The translations under genes were made by a program, and so were the position numbers. The notes below the pieces were generated by a model that did no database searches, was not told the origin of the DNA, and saw only the letters and a list, made by a program, of their open reading frames with translations. Shown one piece after another: positions 8,436 to 17,778 of a stretch of DNA of 64,000 bases. Numbering within the stretch: position 1 is the stretch's first letter; each line of letters starts with the position of its first letter. Origin of the DNA: Candidatus Ruthia magnifica str. Cm (Calyptogena magnifica) (GTDB lineage: Bacteria; Pseudomonadota; Gammaproteobacteria; PS1; Pseudothioglobaceae); assembly GCF_000015105.1 (NCBI RefSeq), contig NC_008610.1:992001-1056000 (forward strand). The letters are read 5' to 3'.

Positions 8436-8999
8436 ATGGTTAGTACAAAAACCCCAATTTGTGATTTTAATACCCCGGCAATCGACTTTAGTTTAAAAGG
8501 TGTTGACGAAAAAATGCACACTTTAAAAAGTTGCAAAGGTAAAAACGGCCTATTGGTAATGTTTATTTGCAATCATTGCCCTTATGTTAAAGCAATTATT
8601 GATCGTATTATTTATGACACCAGAATATTCAAAGCAATAGGAATAAATTCTGTTGCAATTATGTCAACCAACCCAAATGAATATGAGGTTGACTCTTTTA
8701 AAAATATGCAAAAAATTGCCATGAGTATGAACTTCCCATTTCCGTACTTGATGGATAAAACTCAGCAGATTGCTAATGCCTATGGCGCTGTATGTACGCC
8801 TGATTTTTTTGGCTATAATGCTGATTTAAAATTGCAATATCGTGGTCGGTTTGACGCTTCACGTAAAGAATCTATAGCAGTAGGTATTAAACGTGATTTA
8901 TTTGATGCAATGAGTCAAATAGCCACAACTGGACAAGGCCCTAAAGAACAAATTCCCTCAATAGGTTGCTCAATCAAATGGCTGCATAGTGTTGATTAA
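8436..8999 (+). CDS. Thioredoxin-like (redoxin/AhpC-TSA) family protein
   Basis: The 187-residue protein has a thioredoxin-fold layout: LLVMFICNHCPYVKAIIDRI carries a Cys-X2-Cys motif (Cys-Asn-His-Cys) near residue 48, then SVAIMSTNPNEYEVDSF, YLMDKTQQIANAYGAVCTPD with a cis-proline type loop and third cysteine, and YRGRFDASR. It belongs to the widespread single-domain redoxin proteins annotated only as thioredoxin family. There is no signal peptide, so it is probably cytoplasmic. A plausible ribosome-binding site (AAGAGGAAAAA) lies just upstream. The substrate is unknown. It is intact between two decayed genes, suggesting selection keeps it. Confidence 0.75.
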   Translation: MVSTKTPICDFNTPAIDFSLKGVDEKMHTLKSCKGKNGLLVMFICNHCPYVKAIIDRIIYDTRIFKAIGINSVAIMSTNPNEYEVDSFKNMQKIAMSMNFPFPYLMDKTQQIANAYGAVCTPDFFGYNADLKLQYRGRFDASRKESIAVGIKRDLFDAMSQIATTGQGPKEQIPSIGCSIKWLHSVD

Positions 9000-9045
9000 G
9001 TATATTGCTGTGCAATATGGTTAAAAACGACCCTGACATTAAAAA

Positions 9046-9849
9046 TTTATTACCCTAGGTTTTATCTAAATCTATGTTGGCTTTAATTTGATAATTTCAT
9101 CAATCGTCTTACTTTGCTTTATCAAGTTTTTCATACGCCACCAACATGTCTTAATAACGCACTAAAGACGTTTTATCGCCTAAGACCCATAACCCAAAAG
9201 TATAATTTTTGTATGCTCATCAATTTGGTTTAAAACCTGATTAACATTGCCAATCATGCCTTTAACACTACCGCCATTTGAAGCATCAATAAAGAATATA
9301 AACCATTAAAAAATATCTCCCATGTGTACAATATTTATAGTTTTACAGAAAACAATACCATCACCATTTGGTATGTGAATTATCTTGATGTGTTACTTAT
9401 ATTTTTTGATTGTTTAAATGAAGGTAATGCTATCATTAAATATAATGATAGCAAAAGTAACTTTGGAAAGGATGGGTATTTCTTATTAAAAGCCTTAATA
9501 AAATTATCATAACCCATATGCTTTGAACCTCGTCATGCATCACAATAATAACATCTACCTTAGCCATTTTTTCATTACCACCCCACGTATTAATCACAAA
9601 TTTAATCGTCTAGATTGTGATTTTAACCATAGTAACTTGAATTTTTGTGCTCAAAGGCGCAAGCTAGTCATCAGTATCAACTGACAAATCAATATTGCTA
9701 TCCTTGCCTGTTAGCATATACAAGTTATCACTAATTTGTTGTATTTTGATTAGTCTCTGTTCAAAATCATAACCCTTAGCAAACACTAAATTGGTTGCAA
9801 AATAAATAAAGAAAAGTAGACTTAACAGAGATATTTTTATAAATTTCAT
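9046..9849 (-). pseudogene. Decayed secreted metallo-beta-lactamase-fold hydrolase
   Basis: The minus strand begins with a signal peptide (MKFIKISLLSLLFFIYFATN, start at 9849) followed by IQQISDNLYMLTGKDSNIDL, the usual N-terminus of these periplasmic MBL-fold proteins. An early in-frame stop ends the first piece at 9664. Further pieces continue downstream: KFVINTWGGNEKM (where active members have the HxHxDH zinc motif), a histidine/aspartate block reading like H-T-D-G-D, HGRYFF/HMGDIFFNG, GSVKGMIGNVNQVLNQIDEH, and a tail ending KTIDEIIKLKPT. Many stops and frameshifts mean no product. The 62-codon + strand frame at 9324 is antisense to it. Confidence 0.7.
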
Positions 9850-9982
9850 GTCTATTATCCTATTCGATACCCAACGTAGAAAAATCAACATGACTACGAT
9901 TCTTTCACATCAAACAATTCGATCAAATGTTGGTTATTAGCATACTGTTCACTTAGTTATTGTAATTATGAAATATTCATAT

Positions 9983-10553
9983 TTATGTCTTTTAAACAAA
10001 TTTCATCAAAATAACGATTCTCTACCCTTCTATTTTGCCTTTAATATGCTCAATATTATTAGTTACTAATGATATATTACGTGTTGCACCACGTTTAACA
10101 GTAAAGTTTGCGCCTTTAACTGTAGATCTTTGGTTAGAATTAATCGTATTACTGGAGTCTAACTGAGTTTCATGACTATTTTTGTGTTTTAATGTTTATT
10201 GGTCATTTAGTATGCTCATCCATTACTTGCGCCCAAGTTAATGTTTCACCATCTAAATAAAGCATATCAAGCAAGTCCTGTGCTAATTTTTCACTACTTA
10301 ACTTAGTCAATATACGCCAAGTTACTACTTGTATCGCTACTATTGACGACCACGCAGAATCGCTCAAGTAATATCAATGGTTAATATTTCTCTGCATGGG
10401 ATTAAATAGAGTTATGACAAATGTTGCAAATTAAAATAGATTGATTGTCGCTATTCTAAAGGCATCACTGCAAATACTGATAAATCATGCTTATTGCTAC
10501 ACAACTCGCACTTGGATTATAACACGGCTTAATAATATTTGTTCAGTACCCAT
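9983..10553 (-). pseudogene. phnA: Decayed PhnA-family zinc-ribbon protein
   Basis: PhnA (YjdM) proteins are small zinc-ribbon proteins once linked to phosphonate use. The minus strand from the ATG at 10553 gives MGTEQILLSRV, SKCELCSNKHDLSVFAVMP (first zinc knuckle), DSAWSSIVAIQVVTWRILTK, LAQDLLDMLYLDGETLTWAQ and VKGANFTVKRGATRNISLVT, ending with the family's VILTKFVKK-like end in which a lysine codon has become TAA. Several frameshifts and stops separate these. The order and wording match PhnA closely, so the identity is good although the gene is dead. Confidence 0.75.
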
Positions 10554-10703
10554 AAAATTGCCCATTTATATTGGAGCACTTTAAATTTAAATGCTAAAAA
10601 CGAACTGTATTTTAACCGATAAATACAGCAAAAACTAATATAGTTCGCTTAAGCATTACCTAAATAGGTATAATTTTGATCTTCATTTATCCCACAAAAT
10701 CAC

Positions 10704-12524
10704 ATGTCTGAAAATAAACCTGACCATAAGCCATTATCCAAATTTAAATGTTTAGGATTGTCTAATACCATTTTAAAAGTATTGGATGCTATTGGCTATG
10801 AAACACCCTCTCCCATTCAAGAACAATGCATCACCCACTTACTAAATGGCGAAGATATTATCGGTCAAGCACAAACAGGAACGGGGAAAACAGCAGCATT
10901 TTCTCTACCACTGCTTGACAAAATTGACTTAGGTATTAACATGCCACAATTATTAATTTTAACGCCCACCCGTGAACTTGCCATTCAAGTATCAGAAGCA
11001 GTACAAACCTATGCTAGAGGCATGAAAGGTTTTCATGTATTGCCTATTTATGGCGGACAATCTTATGATATCCAACTAAGACCACTTAAACGTGGTGTAC
11101 ATGCTATTGTTGGTACACCTGGTCGGGTGATGGATCACATTAAAAAAGGCACTTTAAAACTAGATCATCTCAAATCCTTCGTGCTAGATGAAGCCGATGA
11201 AATGCTAAAAATGGGCTTTATCGATGACATTAAATGGATAATGCAACGCATTCCTGAACAACGACAAATTGCCCTATTCTCTGCCACAATGCCAAGCGTT
11301 ATCAAAAAAGTAGCTGAACAATTTTTAAACCAACCAAAAATTGTTAAAATAAAAACTAAGACAGAAACAGCGACCACCATTACCCAAAAATACTGCATGG
11401 TTGGTGGTTTATCACAAAAATTAGAAGCTTTAACTCGTATTCTTGAAGTTACTACCTTTGATGCAATGATTATCTTTGTAAGAACCAAAACACTCACTAC
11501 AGAATTGGCAGAAAAATTATCCGCCCGTGGCTTTTCAGCAGAGGCCATAAATGGCGATATTCAACAAAACCAACGAGAACGTATTATCACTAACTATAAA
11601 AAAGGCAAAATTGACATTCTTATTGCTACTGATGTTGCTGCTCGTGGTTTAGATGTAGAGCGTATCTCGCACGTGGTTAATTACGACATTCCTCAAGATG
11701 CTGAATCTTATGTACACCGCATTGGCAGAACAGGACGTGCAGGTCGAAAAGGTGACGCAATTTTATTCGTATCAAATCGTGAAAGACGTATGCTCAATAC
11801 TATTGAGCACATTACTCGCCAAAAAATCACCCCTATTGAACTACCCAGTGCAAAGATTATTAATGCCAAACGCATTGAAACATTCAAACAAAATATAGCA
11901 CAAACTATCAACAATCAAAAATTAGATATATTTAAAAAATTAGTCAGCGAATTCCAGCAAGAAAATCCAGAAATTGAAACCTCAAAAATTTCTGCTGCCT
12001 TAGCATTTATTGCGCAAGGTAATGAGCCATTACTATTATCAGAAAAAGAGCCAAACTTTAATAACAATCAAATACCAAAAAAAGAAAAAATAATCCCTAT
12101 TAAAGCCGACCCACTAAAAGACTTTCCAAAAATTCAAATGTGTCGTTATAAGATTGAAGTGGGCAATAATAATAATATTAAACCGGGTAATATTTTAGGT
12201 GCCATCGCCAATGAAGCTGACATAGATAGTGAATATATTGGCTCAATTCAAATTTTTGATCATTGCTCAACTATTGACTTGCCAGATGAGATGCCAAACG
12301 AGATATTTGAAGTTTTAAAAAATAGCGTGGTTTGTGGCAAACACTTAAACATTGTCGAACTCACTGAAAAAAATAACAAAACCACTATTGGAGGACGGTC
12401 AAAAAAACGTAATTTTAGCCGTGTAAAGTTCTCAAAGAGTAAAAATAATAACCGATGTAGCAATAAAGACTATTACGGCAAAAACAAAAAAAACAATAAA
12501 CACGGTAGAAAATTAAAATTTTAA
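10704..12524 (+). CDS. deaD: ATP-dependent DEAD-box RNA helicase DeaD/CsdA
   Basis: DeaD unwinds RNA during ribosome assembly and cold adaptation. The 606-residue protein has the Q motif (GYETPSPIQEQ), Walker A AQTGTGKTAA, TPTRELA, the DEAD box VLDEADEMLKMGF, SAT, and the C-terminal lobe motifs up to HRIGRTGRAGRKGDA (about residue 340). Residues near 470-550 (PKIQMCRYKIEVGNNNNIKP onward) form the DbpA/CsdA-type RNA-binding domain, followed by a basic, asparagine-rich tail ending HGRKLKF. Length is typical. It stands alone between two decayed regions. A related gene, dbpA, is dead at 40633. Confidence 0.95.
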   Translation: MSENKPDHKPLSKFKCLGLSNTILKVLDAIGYETPSPIQEQCITHLLNGEDIIGQAQTGTGKTAAFSLPLLDKIDLGINMPQLLILTPTRELAIQVSEAVQTYARGMKGFHVLPIYGGQSYDIQLRPLKRGVHAIVGTPGRVMDHIKKGTLKLDHLKSFVLDEADEMLKMGFIDDIKWIMQRIPEQRQIALFSATMPSVIKKVAEQFLNQPKIVKIKTKTETATTITQKYCMVGGLSQKLEALTRILEVTTFDAMIIFVRTKTLTTELAEKLSARGFSAEAINGDIQQNQRERIITNYKKGKIDILIATDVAARGLDVERISHVVNYDIPQDAESYVHRIGRTGRAGRKGDAILFVSNRERRMLNTIEHITRQKITPIELPSAKIINAKRIETFKQNIAQTINNQKLDIFKKLVSEFQQENPEIETSKISAALAFIAQGNEPLLLSEKEPNFNNNQIPKKEKIIPIKADPLKDFPKIQMCRYKIEVGNNNNIKPGNILGAIANEADIDSEYIGSIQIFDHCSTIDLPDEMPNEIFEVLKNSVVCGKHLNIVELTEKNNKTTIGGRSKKRNFSRVKFSKSKNNNRCSNKDYYGKNKKNNKHGRKLKF

Positions 12525-12529
12525 CACCA

Positions 12530-13975
12530 AGACAAAGCATAATCGAAAGATTAATTGACGCTGTTATTGTCCTGCTTAAAGGTGCAGTATTCGTTATTAT
12601 TTCTAGATTATTCCCTGGATATGGGTTATATGCCGCAATATGTACTGTTCAGCTCATCATTGTATTTAGTTTTAGGGTCAAACCGTAGCCATTTCCATCA
12701 TAGTTTTTTCTGTCATTAGTCATCACGCCGAAACAGACAGTGCTGAATTTGCATCATTAGCACTCGCACTCGCTTTTCTTGCTGACGTTTATCAATTGGT
12801 ATTTAGCTTAACACGCTTAGGTGTAATGGTTAATTGTGTTTCACACACGTCATAATTGTCTTTACAACAAATGCGGCTATTTTATTTGCCAGTAGACAGT
12901 TAAAACACATTATAGGCATCAAAGGTTGAGACGCTAATATTGTATGATTATTATCTTAACGAATCTCATCACAACCGTTTTAACCAAAAAGTTCTTTTCA
13001 AAATTACCTAATTTACTATTAATGGTTAGTAAGTGCGCCTATCTTATATTTCAAAGACTTCATCCCACAAATTAAGTTTGGGGATGAAATGCCTACGCAT
13101 TTACCACCTTTCTTCATACTAAATTTTTCATTCTCTACGATTAAAATCCTCGCTCCTAAAATGTTTACTGTCGTCTTGCTCGATTTAATTGAGGCGTTTT
13201 CAATCAGTCGTACCATGACAATAAAATCCAATTAACATATTAACTCCTAGCCAAGGATTTATTGGTCAAGGTATGTCAAATATATTTGATAATTTTATGT
13301 CTAGCTATTTAGGCTCTAATTTATTTACGCATTCATGGATCAATTTTGAATCAGCTACAAGAATGTCCTTATTCACTATTTTTTCTGTTATTATATTAAT
13401 ATAATAGTCATTTATACTACTTATTGCATCACTCACCGCTTATTTACCCATTACAGCTATAGTAAATGTTATTCTTATGGTTGCCTATAATTTGATTAAT
13501 TTTTATCATATTCGTTAAACCTTAAACTTTAGGATGTAAGAGTCTGCCATCCTAATAACCAACTTTTTAGCAACCTTCTTTCTTGAGCTAGAATTTACTA
13601 TTTGCTTGGAAATTTTACTCTCATTAGTTTTATTTCTTAGCAGGGCTTACACACCTACCATTTCTAATTTATTCTTAGACAACGCCAGAGCCAACGACAA
13701 ATCGTAGAAAATGAACCTATTAATCATATTTTGATTGTTACTAGTGGTATTAATTTTATTGACTCTGACGAGCACAGAAATATTCATTTTAGAAAATAAT
13801 CACCTAATAAAAACAGTAGTGACTTATATTTTATCGGTTTAAGACTTCCATTTATGAGTTTACCACTAAGTCGTATTTCATTCAATAAACTGGTAGATAA
13901 ATACTTTTTTGATTCAAAATTACAAGTCATTAATCATCTTCATATAACCTTCAAGTGCTTATTTTTAATGAATAT
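12530..13975 (+). pseudogene. Decayed SulP-family anion transporter
   Basis: SulP proteins are inner-membrane sulfate or bicarbonate permeases ending in a STAS domain. Broken + frames give family pieces in order: IDAVIVLLKGAVFVII then [44 protein letters not shown]-like text, IYWSRYVKY/GQGMSNIFDNFMSSYLGSN, NFESATRMSLFTIFSVIIL, ASLTAYLPITAIVNVILMVA, LATFFLELEFTICLEILLSL, then STAS pieces NHILIVTSGINFIDSDE and DLYFIGLRLPFMSLP, ending near FDSKLQVINH. Stops and frameshifts occur throughout. The 93-codon frame at 13854-14135 covers only the tail and is not a gene. Substrate cannot be told. Confidence 0.75.
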
Positions 13976-13997
13976 CAATCTTAATAACAAAAATATA

Positions 13998-14157
13998 TGC
14001 TATAATCGAATTCGCTGTGAAGAATATGCTCATAAAAAAATGAATTTTGGGCTACAGTTGCTATTTATATCTATGTTGTTGATTGATTCATTATCGGTTT
14101 TCGTACTCTATAAAGGTGGTTTATTTTTTCGGTAATTTTTAACTTATAGGAGACACA
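13998..14157 (+). promoter_or_regulatory. cspA promoter (extended -10) and long 5' leader
   Basis: TGCTATAAT at 13998-14006 is a perfect extended -10 element; no good -35 is seen, which such promoters tolerate. Transcription from about 14013 would give a leader of roughly 145 nt before the ATG at 14158, close to the long leader of enterobacterial cspA that acts as an RNA thermometer. A Shine-Dalgarno TAGGAG stands 8-9 nt before the ATG. Thermosensing is inferred from leader length and gene identity only. Confidence 0.6.
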
Positions 14158-14361
14158 ATGTCTACAACAGGAAAAGTCAAATGGTTTGACGCAAAAAAAG
14201 GGTTTGGTTTTATTGAACAAGAAAATGGTGACGATGTATTCGTTCACTTTCGCGCTATTCAAGGCGATGGCTACAAATCATTAGAGGAAGGTCAAGAGGT
14301 AGAATTTGACCTAGAACAAGGTGAAAAAGGTCCACAAGTTACGAACCTTTACCCAAAATAA
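14158..14361 (+). CDS. cspA: Cold-shock protein, CspA family
   Basis: CspA proteins are single OB-fold RNA chaperones that melt structured RNA at low temperature. The 67-residue protein has both RNA-binding motifs, [17 protein letters not shown] (RNP1 = KGFGFI) and [10 protein letters not shown] (RNP2 = VFVHF), followed by [20 protein letters not shown]. The Shine-Dalgarno TAGGAG is strong. It is monocistronic: a promoter with a long leader lies upstream and a hairpin terminator 20 bp downstream. I use the symbol for the family; which of several Csp paralogs it corresponds to is not decidable. Confidence 0.93.
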   Translation: MSTTGKVKWFDAKKGFGFIEQENGDDVFVHFRAIQGDGYKSLEEGQEVEFDLEQGEKGPQVTNLYPK

Positions 14362-14380
14362 TTTGTTAATTATTTAAATA

Positions 14381-14408
14381 AAAACCCAGTTTAATCGCTG
14401 GGTTTTTT
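14381..14408 (+). terminator. Rho-independent terminator of cspA
   Basis: AAAACCCAG (14381-14389) pairs perfectly with CTGGGTTTT (14398-14406) around an 8-nt loop and runs into a T-rich tail. It follows the cspA stop codon by about 20 bp. Confidence 0.88.
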
Positions 14409-14494
14409 ATTGTCTGTAATAATATTTTTAAATTGTCTTTTATTGCAAATAAAAAACTTCTCGTTAAGAAGAATAAAATTTACCTACTATCTCT

Positions 14495-15030
14495 TTTTAC
14501 TCAATCTCTATAGTTTCATATTCATGACCCACATCAGCATTAGATAACTCATTTAATTGATATGTGTCAGGAACGATGAGTTTATTAATACCAATATTAA
14601 GATTATTTGCATCAAAAAATAATAATATTGCACCAGATTCAAAGATATTATTATTCATATTTAAAATATAACTAAAATTGGAACCAACATCTATATCGCA
14701 CTTTCTTCACTCACAAGTAATACTCTTTACTACTCGTATAATATAACTTCTTTCATTCATATTGTTATAATCTAATATATCTGAAGCGAGAAATTGTAAA
14801 AAATTTGGTATTATCATATAGATAAGTTATATCAGAAATACCATTATCAAGCACAAGTGTGCTGCCTTGATTTACATAAAATATAGTGTTTTCATAAATA
14901 TATGACATATCAATATCTTCAAGATATAAAGTACCCAAGAAGTTTACTGCTGAATCTAATAAAACACCGGTATTAACATCAGAACCAAACACTCGATAAA
15001 GACGAACCACTTCCACAAGTAGCAAATGTT
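14495..15030 (-). pseudogene. Decayed protein of unknown function, probably secreted
   Basis: Two minus-strand pieces joined by a frameshift make up the remnant: residues from VEVVRLYRVFGSDVNTGVLL through YIYENTIFYVNQGSTLVLDN (14765-15025) and then VGSNFSYILNMNNNIFESG through NIGINKLIVPDTYQLNEL, ending in EYETIEIE and a stop near 14505. It is rich in Asn, Ile, Leu and Tyr with short alternating beta-like strands, as in surface or beta-helix proteins. I do not recognise a family. It lies directly downstream of, and on the same strand as, the CsgG-like remnant, so the two may have been an operon. Confidence 0.45.
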
Positions 15031-15745
15031 AAAATCAGTAACTTTTTTCTTTTAAAGTTATTGATTATTTACTCATTTGTTCTATTAGCTTGTTATGTGC
15101 ATCTAAAAAGGTAATAGCGATAATTTTTCCTATATCAGTACTTTCATAACTACTACCCACCAACATTAAAGCCTATATTGATTTTCTTTGCTATATCTTC
15201 AGTAGCTGTTTTGCAGTCTTGCTTTAACAGAAATATTCACTACCAATCAATACCTCTATAGGCTTTAAAACCCCAGTAGTAAGAGCGCCAAGGGTAATAT
15301 TTGTGCCACTAGTATTATTATCTGAAAATATAACGCTTGATATTATCATCCAATCAGAACTTATCATACTGCCTAATGCTGTATTTTTGTTACTAGCTAA
15401 CTCTCCAACAGACGCAAGCTTCCTTTCTCTTTCTAATACTTTGAATACTGCTCCTTTATCTATTACTTAAAAACAATTACTTTTTGCTACCATTAATTTT
15501 ATTATTGGAATAGGACTAGGTAAATTATATTATGTTAAAACAGCACAAAAATTCTTAGAAAATTCTGGCTCAACCAATACTGCCAATTTCTAGCGATCTA
15601 GAATATTTTTTAACTCTTTAGTTTTAGCGATAATCGTATTATCAGCCTTACCTATTTTTTATATTTGTACTTAATATATTGAATATATTACATCCGGCTG
15701 TTAATAACATTGTTATTGTTAATATTTTTTCGCTTCTCTTTTTTA
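15031..15745 (-). pseudogene. Decayed CsgG/LpoB-like lipoprotein
   Basis: Near 15740-15690 the minus strand reads ILTITMLLTAGCNIFNIL, a lipoprotein signal with a lipobox (LTAGC). Later pieces include VFKVLERERKLASVG, the family's typical 'F.V.LER..L' block, followed by ALGSMISSDWMIISSVIF (where CsgG-type proteins read 'ga.yli.G.v..f') and then the tail FLDAHNKLIEQM, which resembles the 'DAYNKLV' end of these proteins. Stops and frameshifts break it repeatedly. CsgG-like lipoproteins form or regulate outer-membrane export or cell-wall machines. The assignment is from motif order and is tentative. Confidence 0.45.
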
Positions 15746-15767
15746 AAAGTATTGATATAATTTACAT

Positions 15768-15981
15768 ATGAAATTACTAGCAATACAAATAAAGAAATTT
15801 CATCAATTAAAAAGGTTTTCTAAAAAAAATTGACTGGAAAAATTGGTATAACCAGTTCAACAATTTCTCAGTATGAATCCACATCATCATTTAATGTCAA
15901 ATCCAGTCTAAAAAAAATTAGAAAAATAGCACAAGAATTTGACATCTCATTCGAATAAATAGCAACAGAAAAGAGTTTGTA
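15768..15981 (+). pseudogene. Decayed XRE-family helix-turn-helix regulator
   Basis: From the ATG at 15768 the frame gives MKLLAIQIKKFHQLKRFSKK, the first helices of a Cro/CI-type domain, then a frameshift into LTGKIGITSSTISQYEST, the recognition helix region, and KIRKIAQEFDISFE, the last helix before an in-frame stop. A perfect TATAAT lies at 15756-15761. It is divergent from the CsgG-like remnant and may once have controlled it. The product would be split, so the gene is probably dead. Confidence 0.65.
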
Positions 15982-16295
15982 GAACATAGAGAATTACTTA
16001 ATTGATGTTACCGATATCTAAAAAATAGGACATGCTACTCACGGAGGAGCAAAAAAATTACTACATTTGTAATACACGACACCCAAAAGACTAGCAAGAA
16101 AAATATACAAAACAACACTTAATACATTAAGTCTTGTCATTTTAAAACACACAACAATAAAACAAGGGAGTTGATTATTTGTTTTGAACTACAAAATTTA
16201 TATAAAATCCATCTTGAAACCAAAATCCTTTCGTAGACTACGCAATGTAAAATAGAAATATACTTTATTCTTCGGGTAAAAATTGATAAAAAAAT
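15982..16295. other. Intergenic stretch before sbcB, nothing recognised
   Basis: About 310 bp without an intact gene. A purine-rich CGGAGGAGC occurs near 16040 but is followed by no open frame. Nothing else could be matched on either strand. Confidence 0.4.
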
Positions 16296-17711
16296 ATGAA
16301 AACATTTTATTGGTACGACTATGAAACTTTTGGTATTTCGCCAAAAATAGACAGAATCTCTCAATTTGCTGGCATCAGGACTGATGAAAATTTTAATATT
16401 ATAGATGAGCAAATGTTTTACTGCAAACCAACTAATGATTGTTTGCCATCTCCTGAGGCTTGTTTTATAACTGGTATTAGCCCACAATTATGTGAACAAA
16501 AAGGCATGATTGAGCATGAATTTATTAAAAAAATTCATGCTCAATTTTCAACATCAAATACATGCATTGTGGGTTACAATTCAATTCGTTTTGATGATGA
16601 GTTTACTCGTCATACACTGTATCGTAATTTTATAGACCCTTATACTTGGCATTGGCAAAATGGTAATACTCGTTGGGATATATTAAATGTTGTGCGACTA
16701 TGTTATGCGCTAAAAAAAGACACAAGCCTTAAATGGGTGTATGATAAACAAGGCAATCCAGTATTTAAACTTGATCAATTATCACTTGCTAATGACATTG
16801 AACATGCAAATGCACATGATGCCCTAGCTGATGTTCATGCCACTATTGCTATTGCTAAAATTATCAAACAAACACAACCTCAGTTATTTAACTACAGTTT
16901 TAGTTTAAGAGAAAAGAAAACAGTCGCCTCTAAAATTAGTCTATTTGAGCCAATGTTACATACAACTGATATGCATCCAGCACAATTGTCTTGTACTCGA
17001 TTGTCTGTTGCGCTGGCTTATCATCCTGAGTATAACGATCGAGTTCTTATGTTTAACCTTGATCAAGATCCTTGTGTTTTGTTAGAGCTCGACATTGAAG
17101 CGCTTAAAACTTTAACGTTTACCAAACAATCTGAATTATCAAAAGAAGTGGAAAGACTACAAATCAAAGAACTTATTTTTAATAAAAGTCCAATGTTCGT
17201 TCCCAATATTTATAAACTTGAACCAAAAATTATTAAGCAGTTAAATATTGACATGAATCAATGCATGCAGCATCTTTCTTTTATCAAAGACAACCAACTT
17301 AAAATTGGTAAAATCGTGCAAGATTTATACAAAAACGATCAAAAACATATTGCGCTAAAAGAAGTAGACCAATCACTTTATGATGGTTTTATTGATAATA
17401 CTGATAAGCGTATTTGTAATCAAATTCAAGCCTTATCCGTTCATAAATTAAAAGAATTTCATCCAAAATTTAAAGATGAGAAGCTCTCAAGATTATTCAT
17501 GCATTTTAAAGCTAGAAATTACCCCAATACTTTAACTGAAAACGAAAAAGAAGATTGGTTTGAAATCGTTCAAGGGCGGATTCAAACGAATCAAAATGGT
17601 TACATAACTATTGATGATTACCTTCAAAAAATCAACACAATGAGAACGCAACATCCACATCAAGAAAAACTATGGCAGCAGCTTGAGGCTTATAGTAAAT
17701 TGTTCTTTTAG
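16296..17711 (+). CDS. sbcB: Exodeoxyribonuclease I
   Basis: Exonuclease I degrades single-stranded DNA 3' to 5' in recombination and mismatch repair. The 471-residue protein has all DEDDh residues at a constant offset from E. coli ExoI: Asp8 and Glu10 in YDYETFG, Asp101 in SIRFDDEF, His174 and Asp179 in AHDALADVHA. The SH3-like and C-terminal helical regions follow with normal length. The coding region contains a perfect 15-bp inverted repeat at 16509-16545. The gene is followed 37-67 bp later by nth, depending on which nth start is used. Confidence 0.96.
   Translation: MKTFYWYDYETFGISPKIDRISQFAGIRTDENFNIIDEQMFYCKPTNDCLPSPEACFITGISPQLCEQKGMIEHEFIKKIHAQFSTSNTCIVGYNSIRFDDEFTRHTLYRNFIDPYTWHWQNGNTRWDILNVVRLCYALKKDTSLKWVYDKQGNPVFKLDQLSLANDIEHANAHDALADVHATIAIAKIIKQTQPQLFNYSFSLREKKTVASKISLFEPMLHTTDMHPAQLSCTRLSVALAYHPEYNDRVLMFNLDQDPCVLLELDIEALKTLTFTKQSELSKEVERLQIKELIFNKSPMFVPNIYKLEPKIIKQLNIDMNQCMQHLSFIKDNQLKIGKIVQDLYKNDQKHIALKEVDQSLYDGFIDNTDKRICNQIQALSVHKLKEFHPKFKDEKLSRLFMHFKARNYPNTLTENEKEDWFEIVQGRIQTNQNGYITIDDYLQKINTMRTQHPHQEKLWQQLEAYSKLFF
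16509..16545. repeat. Perfect 15-bp inverted repeat inside sbcB
   Basis: ATTGAGCATGAATTT (16509-16523) and AAATTCATGCTCAAT (16531-16545) are exact reverse complements with a 7-nt A-rich loop. They encode IEHEFIKKIHAQF of SbcB. A stable hairpin in the mRNA or a cruciform is possible; it may also be chance in AT-rich DNA. Confidence 0.8.
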
Positions 17712-17778
17712 GCTATTTTGCCTTATTTTTAAATCTAGAGTATAATGTTTGTCATTGAGAAAAACAAGCAAAGAAAAA

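Noticed and set aside
9428-9453. 11-bp inverted repeat TGCTATCATTA
   Set aside because: It lies in the MBL-fold remnant, is short and AT-rich, has no T-run, and could easily be chance.
9324-9512. 62-codon + strand open frame
   Set aside because: It is antisense to the middle of the decayed MBL-fold gene, whose minus-strand pieces match the family in order.
13854-14135. 93-codon open frame before cspA
   Set aside because: Its first half reads as the STAS-domain tail of the SulP remnant, and its end runs through the cspA promoter and leader.
14071-14262. 63-codon minus frame over cspA
   Set aside because: Antisense to the leader and the coding region of a clear cold-shock gene.
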